A stretch of DNA of 64,000 bases from Actinoplanes couchii (GTDB lineage Bacteria; Actinomycetota; Actinomycetes; Mycobacteriales; Micromonosporaceae): NCBI RefSeq assembly GCF_016862075.1, contig NZ_BOMG01000105.1:1-64000 (forward strand). Reading direction: 5' to 3'. Below are positions 48,510 through 55,846 of this stretch, one piece after another. The notes under the pieces were generated by a model. It was not told where the DNA came from. It saw nothing but the letters and a program-made list of their open reading frames with translations, and made no database searches. A program made the translations under genes and the position numbers. How positions within the stretch are numbered: position 1 is the first letter of the stretch; every line of letters starts with the position of its first letter.

Positions 48510-50234
48510 ATGCTCAAACCCCGCCCCACCGCGACCCGTGAGCAGGTCCGCCTCGACGGGCTGTGGCGGTTCAGCGCCGGCGACGCCTTCGACGCCGGCA
48601 CCACCCTGGAAGCGGCGGTCCCGGCCAGCTACAACGACCTGTTCACCGACCCGGCGATCCGCGACCACGTCGGCTGGGTCTGGTACCAGCGCGCGGTCCG
48701 GGTTCCCCGGGGCTGGGATCGGGACCGGATTCTGGTACGGGTGGAAGCCGCCACCCACGAGGGCCGTGTCTACGTCGGGGACACCCTGGCCGGCTCGCAC
48801 GTCGGCGGCTACACGCCCTTCGACGTGGACGTGACCGATCTGGTTCGGGCCGGCGGCGAGTTCACGCTGACCATCGGCGTCAACAACCAGCTGACCGGGA
48901 CGACCATTCCGCCCGGCACGATCACCGTCGACCAGGCCGGGCGCAAACGCCAGCAGTACCAGCACGACTTCTACAACTACGCCGGCCTGCACCGCTCGGT
49001 GTGGCTGCACAGCGTGCCGTCGCTGCACGTCACCGACGTGACCGTGGTGACCGCCCTGGACGGGACCGTCACCTACGACGTGGCCACCAGCGAACCCGCC
49101 GCGGTCGCGGTCGCGATCCTGGACGCCTCGGGCACGGTGGTGGCCACCGGCGCCGACGGGGTCGCCACGATCGAGGATCCGACGCTGTGGCGGCCCGGCG
49201 CGGGCTACCTGTACACGCTGCGGGCCTCGATCGACGGCCACGACGTCTACGAGCAGCCGTTCGGCGTACGCACGGTGGCGGTCCGTGGTCTGGAATTCCT
49301 GATCAACGGGGAGCCGTTCCGGTTCACCGGCTTCGGCAAGCACGAGGACACCGCCGTGCGCGGCAAGGGCCACGACGACGCGTATCTGGTGCACGACTTC
49401 CAGCTGCTCGACTGGATCGGGGCCAATTCCTTCCGGACCTCGCACTATCCGTACGCCGAGGAGGTGATGGATTTCGCCGACCGGCACGGCATCGTGGTCA
49501 TCGACGAGACGGCCGCCGTCGGTCTCAACCTGGCCGTGGTGTCCGGCCTGACCGGCGCCCCGCCCCGGCCGACGTTCTCCCCGGAGACGTTCGGCGACGA
49601 GACCCGGGCCGCGCACGCGCAGGCCATCACCGAACTGATCGCCCGGGACAAGAACCACCCCAGCGTCGTCATGTGGTCGCTGACCAACGAGCCCGCCTCC
49701 AACGAGGACGGCGCCCGCGAATACTTCGAACCGCTGGTGGAACTGGCCCGCGACCTGGACCCGACCCGGCCGCTGACCTACTCCGCGGTCATGTTCGCCA
49801 CCGCCGCCAACGACCGGATCGCCGACCTGTTCGACGTGCTGTCGATCAACCGCTACTACGGCTGGTACGTCGCCACCGGTGACCTGGCCACCGCCGAGCA
49901 GTACCTGGAAGCCGACCTGCGCGGCTGGCTGCAGCGCTTCGGCAAGCCGATCATGATGTCCGAGTACGGCGCCGACACTCAGGCCGGCCTGCACTCGGTC
50001 TGGGACACCCCGTGGACCGAGGAGTACCAGTCCGCCTTCCTGGCCATGCACCACCGGGTCTTCGACCGGATCGAGGGTTTCGTCGGCGAGCACGTGTGGA
50101 ACTTCGCCGACTTCCAGACCTCGCACGGCATCCACCGCGTCGACGGCAACAAGAAGGGCGTCTTCACCCGCGACCGCCGTCCCAAGGCCGCTGCCCACGA
50201 ACTGCGCCGCCGCTGGTCGAAGGCCACCCCTTGA
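48510..50234 (+). CDS. uidA: Beta-glucuronidase (GH2)
   Basis: The 574-residue enzyme releases D-glucuronate from beta-glucuronides in the cytoplasm. GH2 domains run in order: jelly-roll sugar-binding (about 1-175), Ig-like (about 175-255), TIM barrel (about 256-570). Key elements: SFRTSHYPYAEEVMDFADRH, acid/base in WSLTNEPAS (Glu394), nucleophile in MSEYGAD (Glu485), and WNFADFQTSHG. Most telling is DGNKKGVFTRDRRPK with Asn547-x-Lys549, the N-x-K motif that binds the uronate carboxylate and separates beta-glucuronidases from beta-galactosidases. It lies one base after the GH1 stop and overlaps the gluconokinase start by TTGA, so its product pathway is translated together. Confidence 0.93.
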   Translation: MLKPRPTATREQVRLDGLWRFSAGDAFDAGTTLEAAVPASYNDLFTDPAIRDHVGWVWYQRAVRVPRGWDRDRILVRVEAATHEGRVYVGDTLAGSHVGGYTPFDVDVTDLVRAGGEFTLTIGVNNQLTGTTIPPGTITVDQAGRKRQQYQHDFYNYAGLHRSVWLHSVPSLHVTDVTVVTALDGTVTYDVATSEPAAVAVAILDASGTVVATGADGVATIEDPTLWRPGAGYLYTLRASIDGHDVYEQPFGVRTVAVRGLEFLINGEPFRFTGFGKHEDTAVRGKGHDDAYLVHDFQLLDWIGANSFRTSHYPYAEEVMDFADRHGIVVIDETAAVGLNLAVVSGLTGAPPRPTFSPETFGDETRAAHAQAITELIARDKNHPSVVMWSLTNEPASNEDGAREYFEPLVELARDLDPTRPLTYSAVMFATAANDRIADLFDVLSINRYYGWYVATGDLATAEQYLEADLRGWLQRFGKPIMMSEYGADTQAGLHSVWDTPWTEEYQSAFLAMHHRVFDRIEGFVGEHVWNFADFQTSHGIHRVDGNKKGVFTRDRRPKAAAHELRRRWSKATP

Positions 50235-50731
50235 CCCGGGCCATCGTGGTGATGGGAGTGTCCGGCTGCGGGAAGTCGACCGTCGGCGCCCTGCTGGCCG
50301 CGGCGCTTCCCAGCGCCGTCTTCCTGGACGCCGACGACCTGCACCCGGCGGCCAACCGGGCGCGGATGACCGCCGGGATCCCGCTCACCGATCAGGACCG
50401 GGAACCGTGGCTGCGCGCGTGCGCGGCCGCGGTCGCCGCCGAGCGGTCCGCCGGCCGTCCGGTGGTGCTGGCCTGCTCGGCACTGCGCCGCAGCTACCGG
50501 GACCTGCTCGTCGCCGGGGCCGGGCCGCTGTTCTTCGTCCACCTGCGGGCCGCCCCCGCACTGATCGCCGGGCGGTTGCACGCCCGGCAGGGGCACTTCA
50601 TGCCGGCCGGGCTGCTGGCGTCCCAGCTGGAGACCCTCGAAGACCTCGAACTCGGCGAGTACGGCATGGTCGCCGACGTGGCCGGCACCCCCGGGCAGAT
50701 CGTCCGGCAGGTGCTCAGCGCGGCAGCGTGA
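50231..50731 (+). CDS. gntK: Gluconokinase
   Basis: The 166-residue kinase phosphorylates D-gluconate to 6-phosphogluconate. It has the P-loop VVMGVSGCGKSTVGALLAAA (Walker A G-x4-GKST at about 9-17), FLDADDLHPAANRARMTAGI with the substrate-binding Asp-Asp, VVLACSALRRSYRDLL, FVHLRAAPALIAGRLHARQG and GHFMPAGLLASQLETLE, all hallmarks of GntK/IdnK. The start is TTG 50231, overlapping the uidA stop as TTGA, the same device as at 45391. A gluconokinase at the end of a glucuronide operon is unexpected, because the standard hexuronate path needs KDG kinase; it makes sense if mannonate is turned into gluconate. Its end overlaps larC by 17 bases tail to tail. Confidence 0.92.
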   Translation: MTRAIVVMGVSGCGKSTVGALLAAALPSAVFLDADDLHPAANRARMTAGIPLTDQDREPWLRACAAAVAAERSAGRPVVLACSALRRSYRDLLVAGAGPLFFVHLRAAPALIAGRLHARQGHFMPAGLLASQLETLEDLELGEYGMVADVAGTPGQIVRQVLSAAA

Positions 50732-51914
50732 CACCCGGCGTGTAACCGGCCGCCCCGGCCGCCGACTGGGCCTCCTGGAGCACCACCCGCTCCGGCAGGT
50801 CCAGCGCGCGGGCGTGGGCGGCGACGTCGTCGAACTCGGGCATCACCTGCACGATCACACCGTCCCGGTGACCCACCTTGACCGGGATCTCGGCGCCCCG
50901 GACCCGGACCGTCACGAACAGCCGGTCCAGGGGCGTCTTGATCCGCGGCGATTCGCGGACCCCGAGTGTGCTGGTGTGCGCGAAGACGTGCTCGCGCAGG
51001 GCCGCCGCCCGTTCCGGGGTGCACAGGACGCTGAGGGTGTGGGCGGGGCGGCCCTTCTTCATCACGATCGGGGTCAGCCACGCGTCCGCGGCACCGCGGT
51101 CCAGCAGCCCGGTCAGCACGCCCGGCCACAGCCGCGGATCGAGGTCGTCGACGTTGGCCTCCAGCAGCACCGCCTGTTCGGGCCCGGCGGCCTTCTCCGC
51201 GCTGATCAGGACCCGCACCACGTTGGCCCGGTCCGGGCGGTCCCGGCCACCTGCGCCCACCCCGACCGTGTCCAGGGTCATCGCGGGCAGATCCTCACAG
51301 ACCCCGGCCAGCGCCCGGATCAGGGCCATCCCGGTCGGGGTGGCCAGCTCACCCGGCCCGTCGGCGGCCACCCGCCACCCCCGCGACAGCTCGGCGACGG
51401 CGGGAACCGGCACCGGCAACCGGCCGTGGGCGCCCCGCACGTGCCCGGACCCGACGGCGACCGGACTCGCGGAGACCGTGCCGATCCCGAGATCGTGCAG
51501 CGCCGCGCAGACACCGACGACGTCGGCGATCGAGTCGAGCGCGCCGACTTCGTGGAAGTGCACGTCGCCGGCCGGGACGCCGTGCACCCGGGCCTCGGCC
51601 CCGGCCAGCCGGGCGAACACCGCGACGGCCCGGTCGCGGACCTGTTCGGGCAGGCCGGCGGCATCCAGCTGGGCGCGGATCGAGGTCCAGGTGCGGTGCG
51701 GGGGGCTGTCGGTGAGCGCCTCGACGTCGGCCTTGGCGGCGCGCAGTCCGGCGCGGGTGACCTCGGTGACGGTGATCCGCACCGAGCCGGGCGCCACCGC
51801 CTCCACGGCGGCCTGCACCCGGTCCAGACGGGCGCCCGCATCCAGCAGGGCGCCCAGCATCATGTCCCCGGCCACCCCGGCGGACGCGTCGATCCACGCG
51901 TGCCGGCCGGTCAC
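50715..51914 (-). CDS. larC: Nickel-pincer cofactor biosynthesis protein LarC
   Basis: LarC is the CTP-dependent nickel insertase that makes the final nickel-pincer nucleotide. The 399-residue protein shows HAWIDASAGVAGDMMLGALL, the start of all LarC proteins, VHFHEVGALDSIADVVGVCA (His-rich metal site), ELATPTGMALIRALAG, and in the second half LLEANVDDLDPRLWPGVLTG, TPIVMKKGRPAHTLSVLCT and RESPRIKTPLDR. In Lactiplantibacillus the gene is split by a programmed frameshift; here it is a single frame. GTG 51914 overlaps the larB stop (GTGA). The order larE-larB-larC on one strand makes a complete cofactor operon. Confidence 0.94.
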   Translation of the reverse strand: MTGRHAWIDASAGVAGDMMLGALLDAGARLDRVQAAVEAVAPGSVRITVTEVTRAGLRAAKADVEALTDSPPHRTWTSIRAQLDAAGLPEQVRDRAVAVFARLAGAEARVHGVPAGDVHFHEVGALDSIADVVGVCAALHDLGIGTVSASPVAVGSGHVRGAHGRLPVPVPAVAELSRGWRVAADGPGELATPTGMALIRALAGVCEDLPAMTLDTVGVGAGGRDRPDRANVVRVLISAEKAAGPEQAVLLEANVDDLDPRLWPGVLTGLLDRGAADAWLTPIVMKKGRPAHTLSVLCTPERAAALREHVFAHTSTLGVRESPRIKTPLDRLFVTVRVRGAEIPVKVGHRDGVIVQVMPEFDDVAAHARALDLPERVVLQEAQSAAGAAGYTPGVTLPR

Positions 51915-52576
51915 GCCGGATCCGCGGCGATCTGCGCGGCCAGGTGACCGGCGCCGTACCCGTTGTCGATGTTGACCACCGCGACCCCCGGCGCGCACGC
52001 GTTCAGCATGGTCAGCAGCGGGGCGACACCGCCGAACGCGGCGCCGTAGCCGACCGACGTCGGCAGGCCCACCACCGGCGCCGCGATCAGCCCGGCGACC
52101 ACACTGGGCAGCGCCCCGTCCATGCCGGCCGCCACCACCACGGCCCGGGCCCGGCGCAGCAGATCCACCCGGGCCAGGATCCGGTGCAGCCCGGCGACGC
52201 CGACGTCCACCACCGACTCGGTGGGCCGGCCCAGGTAGCGGGCGGTCAGTTCGGCCTCCCGGGCGGCGGGAAGGTCGGAGGTGCCGGCGGCGACCACCAC
52301 GACCAGGCCCCCGGTCGGCGGTGGGGGTGCGGGCGGCCAGGCGAGCAGCCCGGCATCCGGTTCGTGGCGGGCGTCCGGCAACTCGGCCAGCACCGCCGCG
52401 GCGTGGTCCGCCCCGGCCCGGGTGAACAGCGTGACGACGTCCGGGCGGTCCCGGACCGCGGCGGCGATCCCGGCGACCTGGGCCGGGGTCTTACCCGCGC
52501 AGTAGACGGCCTCCGGGTAGCCGCGCCGGGCGGTGCGGTCCAGGTCCAGGTCGGCGTAACCGAGGTGGTCAGACAC
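51911..52576 (-). CDS. larB: Nickel-pincer cofactor biosynthesis protein LarB
   Basis: LarB carboxylates and hydrolyses nicotinic acid adenine dinucleotide to pyridinium-3,5-biscarboxylic acid mononucleotide, the first step of nickel-pincer nucleotide synthesis. The 221-residue protein contains YADLDLDRTARRGYPEAVYC (LarB-specific start), VVVVAAGTSDLPAAREAELT with the PurE-like phosphate loop, and VVAAGMDGALPSVVAGLIAA, PVVGLPTSVGYGAAFGGVAP and LTMLNACAPGVAVVNIDNGY, near-universal in LarB. It overlaps larC by GTGA and larE by 8 bases at its 5' end. Confidence 0.94.
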   Translation of the reverse strand: MSDHLGYADLDLDRTARRGYPEAVYCAGKTPAQVAGIAAAVRDRPDVVTLFTRAGADHAAAVLAELPDARHEPDAGLLAWPPAPPPPTGGLVVVVAAGTSDLPAAREAELTARYLGRPTESVVDVGVAGLHRILARVDLLRRARAVVVAAGMDGALPSVVAGLIAAPVVGLPTSVGYGAAFGGVAPLLTMLNACAPGVAVVNIDNGYGAGHLAAQIAADPA

Positions 52577-53408
52577 CGGACACCTGGACCAGGGGCAGGG
52601 TGAACGCGCCGGACTGGATCCCGGCGATGTCGACGGCGGCGAACCGGAAACCGGCGGCCGTCACCGCGGCGTGCACCGCGTCGCGCATCGGTGCGGTGAC
52701 GGCGCGCGGCAGGTCCTCCGGGAGCAGTTCGATCCGGGCGACGTCATCGTGGTGACGTACCCGCAGATCGGTGAAACCCAGCCGCCGCAACCCGGCCTCG
52801 GCCGCCTCGACCTGGGCCAGCTTCGCCGGGGTGACGTCGCTGAAATGCGGGATCCGCGAGGCCAGGCACGGTGCGGCCGGTTTTGTCGCGCTGGGCAGCC
52901 CGCAGGCGGCGGCCAGCCGGCGCACGTCGGCCTTGGTCAGCCCCAGATCGGCCAACGGCCGCAGCACCCGGTGCTCGGTGGCCGCCCGTGACCCGGGCCG
53001 GTCCGGGCGGCGCGCGTCGTCGGCGTTCTCCCCGTAGGCGACCGCGTCCACCCGGTACTCGGCCAGCACGTCCGCGCCGATCCGGGTGAACAGCTCGTCC
53101 TTGCAGTGGAAACACCGGTCCGGGCCGTTGCGCCGGTACGCCTCCCGGTCGCCCTCGTGGGTGGTCACCTCGACGACCGGTACCCCGACGTGCCGGGCCA
53201 CGTCGTGGGCGGCGCGGCGCTCGTGCTCCGGCAGGCTCGGCGAGATCCCCAGCACCGCCAGGACCCGGTCGCGGCCCAGGGCGCGGGCGGTGAGGTCCAG
53301 CAGCAGCGACGAGTCGACACCGCCGGAGAAGGCCACCGCGAGCCGGTCGATCCCGGTCAGTGCCGCGCCGATCCGGTCGACCGTGACATCGACCTCCGTG
53401 CCGTCCAT
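52569..53408 (-). CDS. larE: Nickel-pincer cofactor sulphur-insertion protein LarE
   Basis: LarE is the ATP-dependent sulphur transferase that adds two thiocarboxylates to the LarB product. The 279-residue protein shows the PP-loop LAVAFSGGVDSSLLLDLTAR (SGGVDS at about 28-33), RCFHCKDELFTRIGADVLAE and VAYGENADDARRPDRPGSRA. The family Cys is present at about 181 in KPAAPCLASR, equivalent to Cys176 of the lactobacillus enzyme, which sacrifices its sulphur, so this LarE is probably the single-use type. ATG 53408 follows the LacI-type operator at 53461-53476; it is the first gene of the minus-strand cofactor operon larE-larB-larC. Confidence 0.94.
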   Translation of the reverse strand: MDGTEVDVTVDRIGAALTGIDRLAVAFSGGVDSSLLLDLTARALGRDRVLAVLGISPSLPEHERRAAHDVARHVGVPVVEVTTHEGDREAYRRNGPDRCFHCKDELFTRIGADVLAEYRVDAVAYGENADDARRPDRPGSRAATEHRVLRPLADLGLTKADVRRLAAACGLPSATKPAAPCLASRIPHFSDVTPAKLAQVEAAEAGLRRLGFTDLRVRHHDDVARIELLPEDLPRAVTAPMRDAVHAAVTAAGFRFAAVDIAGIQSGAFTLPLVQVSGV

Positions 53409-53460
53409 CGTGTTCCCCCTCGTGTCGGCTGCCTCCACGAGATCGCAGATTCCGGGTCGG

Positions 53461-53476
53461 TGGCAAGCGGTTGCCA
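53461..53476. promoter_or_regulatory. LacI-type operator between larE and the lacI-like gene
   Basis: TGGCAAGCGGTTGCCA has perfect 6-base arms around GCGG. It lies in the 119-base divergent region, 52 bases in front of each start codon, so one bound dimer could repress both larEBC and the regulator itself. Copies of the motif occur at 55800, 60289 and 60347. Confidence 0.8.
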
Positions 53477-53527
53477 ATTGTTGTGCGGGCGGATAGCGTC
53501 GCCCTCCCGGAAACAAGGGGGAAACAA

Positions 53528-54616
53528 ATGGCGGAGCGGGCGGCGAAGTCCCCGACCATCTACGACGTGGCCCGGGCCGCGGGGGTCGCCTCGTCCACGG
53601 TGTCGCGGGCGTTCGCCCGGCCGGGGCGGGTCAACGCCGAGACCGCCGAGCACATCCGCAAGGTCGCCGCCGAACTCGGCTACCGGGCCAACCCCCTGGC
53701 CCGGGCGCTGCCGACCGGTCGTACGTCGATGATCAGCCTGGTCATCGCGGACGTGACCAACCCGTTCTACAACGAGATCGTCCGCGGCGCGCAGGCCGCC
53801 GCCCTGGAAGCCGGCTACACCACACTGCTCACCGACGCGCAGGAGTCCGGTGCCCGCGAACGTGAGGCACTGGAACGGGCACTGACGATGGTGGACGGGA
53901 TCGTGCTGGCCACCTCGCGGATGTCCGACTCGGCGATCCGGATGATCGCCAAGCAGCGGCCGGTGGTGGTGATGAACCGGGCGGTCACCGACGTGCCGAG
54001 CGTGGTCACCGACAACCCGCGCGGGGTGCGCCGGGCCGTGGAGCACCTGGGCGAACTCGGTCACGACCGGATCACCTACCTGGCCGGTCCGGAGGCGTCC
54101 TGGGCCGATGGCACCCGCTGGCGGGCGCTGCGCGAGGCCACCCACGAACTGGAGCTGCACGCCCACCGGCTCGGTCCGTACGAGCCGACCGTGGCCGGTG
54201 GCGCGGCGGCCGCCGCCGACCTGATGCGGCATCCCACCTCGGCGGTCCTGGCCTACAACGACCTGATGGCGATCGGCCTGATCCGGGCGCTGACCGCGGC
54301 CGGGGTGCGGGTGCCCGACGACGTCAGCGTGGTCGGTTTCGACAACATCTTCGCCGCCGAACTGGTGACTCCGGCGCTGACCACGGTCGCGGCGCCGCTG
54401 CACGCGATGGGCCAGGCCGCGGTGCGCAACCTGCTGGCGCTGACCCGGGGGGCCCGGCCCACCACCCAGGCGCCGGTGGTGCTGCCCTCGCAGCTGGTGG
54501 TGCGGGGCTCGACCGGTCACCGCAGACGGAACAGGACCTCACCGGCCTCCGGCACCACGAAGGTCTCCGGGCCGGCGCTGATGGCCGCCACGTCGACCGT
54601 CGCCGGGTCCAGGTAG
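53528..54616 (+). CDS. LacI family transcriptional regulator
   Basis: The 362-residue regulator starts with a LacI helix-turn-helix (SPTIYDVARAAGVASSTVSR, then AFARPGRVNAETAEHIRKVA, hinge ELGYRANPLARALPTGRTSM) and has a periplasmic-binding-like sugar domain (IADVTNPFYNEIVRGAQAAA, VVGFDNIFAAELVTPALTTV). ATG 53528 has GGGGGAAA upstream. It is divergent from larEBC with the operator at 53461 between them. The expected end (LVVRGSTG) is followed by about 30 extra residues that run 100 bases into the 3' end of larA in antisense. It probably senses a sugar or sugar acid of the island's pathway. Confidence 0.9.
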   Translation: MAERAAKSPTIYDVARAAGVASSTVSRAFARPGRVNAETAEHIRKVAAELGYRANPLARALPTGRTSMISLVIADVTNPFYNEIVRGAQAAALEAGYTTLLTDAQESGAREREALERALTMVDGIVLATSRMSDSAIRMIAKQRPVVVMNRAVTDVPSVVTDNPRGVRRAVEHLGELGHDRITYLAGPEASWADGTRWRALREATHELELHAHRLGPYEPTVAGGAAAAADLMRHPTSAVLAYNDLMAIGLIRALTAAGVRVPDDVSVVGFDNIFAAELVTPALTTVAAPLHAMGQAAVRNLLALTRGARPTTQAPVVLPSQLVVRGSTGHRRRNRTSPASGTTKVSGPALMAATSTVAGSR

Positions 54617-55746
54617 TCGAGGTTCGCGCCCCGGACCACCGCCTCCGGGATACCGGTCGCCAGGGTCACGGTGACCCGGGGCCGTTCGCCGTCCACCGGA
54701 TCCCAGGTGCCTGACCCGCGCAGATGTGTGGAATGGGCCAGCACGCCCCAGTGATGGCCGGCGAACCGGTCCCACTGCTTCACGAAGTAGTCCCGGCAGT
54801 GATAGCCCAGCTGCTCGATCTCCGGATGCATCTCGGAGATCCGGGTGATGTGCGGCGCGTAGATGATCACCTGCCCGCCGTCGGCGACGATCGGCTCCAC
54901 CTTGTAGAAGCCCTTCGCCCCGGTCCACATGTCCTCGTACTTCTCCGGCACGATCGACAGCACCCGCGCGACCGGCGCGTCCAGATACCGCACGTGAGTC
55001 TGCGCGGACACGTCCGCGCACGCCGCCCACGCCTGTTCCGGAGCGCCGAACGACGCCGCGTGCAGCGCTCCCGACCCGGACTGCACCACCAGGCACAGCG
55101 CCAGCCGGCGGGCCGGGATCAGGGCGGCGGCCTCGTCGATCAGCGCCCGGACCGGGGTGATGCCACGGGTGCCGATGATCTCGGCGCTGCTGATCAGCGC
55201 GCCCAGCCAGTGCGAGAAGTCGATGATCTCCGGCCCGGCGACGCCGGGGAAGAAGTACTTGTTGCCGCCGGAGAAGCCGACCACCTCGTGCGGGAACACC
55301 GGCCCGATCACCAGGCACACGTCGTGTTCCACCACCGCCCGGTTCAGGGTGACGTCGACCGGCTGCCGCATCCGGCCCTCGGACAGTTCGGCCACCCGGT
55401 CACCGCTGATGCCGCCCAGCGACACCAGCGTCTCCGGCACCCACCACTCGTGGTTACGCACGTCGAAGCCGGGATACGGCCCGCCCAGGTGCCGGTCGAG
55501 TTGCTCCGGCGACATCGGGGCGTGGGTGCCGAGCGCGATCAGCACGGTGACCGCCGCGGCCCGCCCGTGCAGGGCTTCGTGCACGGCGCTGAGCAGCAGC
55601 GGCAGGGGACAGCTGCGGGTGGCGTCCGGGACGATCACGCAGATCCGCTTGCCGTCGAGGTCCTCCGCGGCGAGCCGGGACGTCACGAAGGCGCGGACGT
55701 CCGCGTCGGTGAGGACCTGCCCGGGACCGCCGATGATGTTCTCCAT
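54517..55746 (-). CDS. larA: LarA-family nickel-dependent racemase/epimerase, probable gluconate/mannonate 2-epimerase
   Basis: The 409-residue enzyme belongs to the LarA superfamily, which inverts alpha-hydroxy acids by hydride transfer to the nickel-pincer nucleotide. Every key residue known from Lactiplantibacillus LarA is found with the right spacing: DATRSCP gives Asp41 and Arg44 (Asp72/Arg75), GTHAPM gives His75 (His108), PVFPHEVVGFSGGNKYFFPG gives His153 and the cofactor-binding Lys163 (His174/Lys184), and SHWLGALI gives His179 (His200). A second signature is YEDMWTGAKGFYKVEP. Members act on lactate, malate, hydroxyglutarate or D-gluconate (2-epimerase). Here neighbours uxaC, uxuB-like and gntK point to the mannonate/gluconate pair; this is inference. 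It faces uxaC across the operator at 55800. ATG 55746 is chosen over the earlier in-frame start. Confidence 0.9.
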   Translation of the reverse strand: MENIIGGPGQVLTDADVRAFVTSRLAAEDLDGKRICVIVPDATRSCPLPLLLSAVHEALHGRAAAVTVLIALGTHAPMSPEQLDRHLGGPYPGFDVRNHEWWVPETLVSLGGISGDRVAELSEGRMRQPVDVTLNRAVVEHDVCLVIGPVFPHEVVGFSGGNKYFFPGVAGPEIIDFSHWLGALISSAEIIGTRGITPVRALIDEAAALIPARRLALCLVVQSGSGALHAASFGAPEQAWAACADVSAQTHVRYLDAPVARVLSIVPEKYEDMWTGAKGFYKVEPIVADGGQVIIYAPHITRISEMHPEIEQLGYHCRDYFVKQWDRFAGHHWGVLAHSTHLRGSGTWDPVDGERPRVTVTLATGIPEAVVRGANLDYLDPATVDVAAISAGPETFVVPEAGEVLFRLR

Positions 55747-55799
55747 GAGCGCACCGTGCGCTTCCCGCCACCCCGGCCGCAACAACACGGTGCAACTGA

Positions 55800-55815
55800 T
55801 GGCAACTCTTTGCCA
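55800..55815. promoter_or_regulatory. LacI-type operator between larA and uxaC
   Basis: TGGCAACTCTTTGCCA has perfect 6-base arms around CTCT, the same arms as the site at 53461. It lies centrally in the 100-base region between the divergent larA (start 55746) and uxaC (start 55847) genes, so both should be under the same LacI control. Confidence 0.8.
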
Positions 55816-55846
55816 GCGATGAGCAACGATCCGCACGCTCAGCGGC

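Noticed and set aside
48510..50234. Beta-galactosidase as identity of the first GH2 enzyme
   Set aside because: The N-x-K motif at Asn547/Lys549 and the WNFADFQT block mark beta-glucuronidase, and the pathway genes agree.
54517..55746. Plain lactate racemase as identity of the LarA homologue
   Set aside because: No lactate permease or lactate dehydrogenase nearby; genes for uronate and gluconate metabolism surround it and share its operator. Lactate activity cannot be excluded from sequence.
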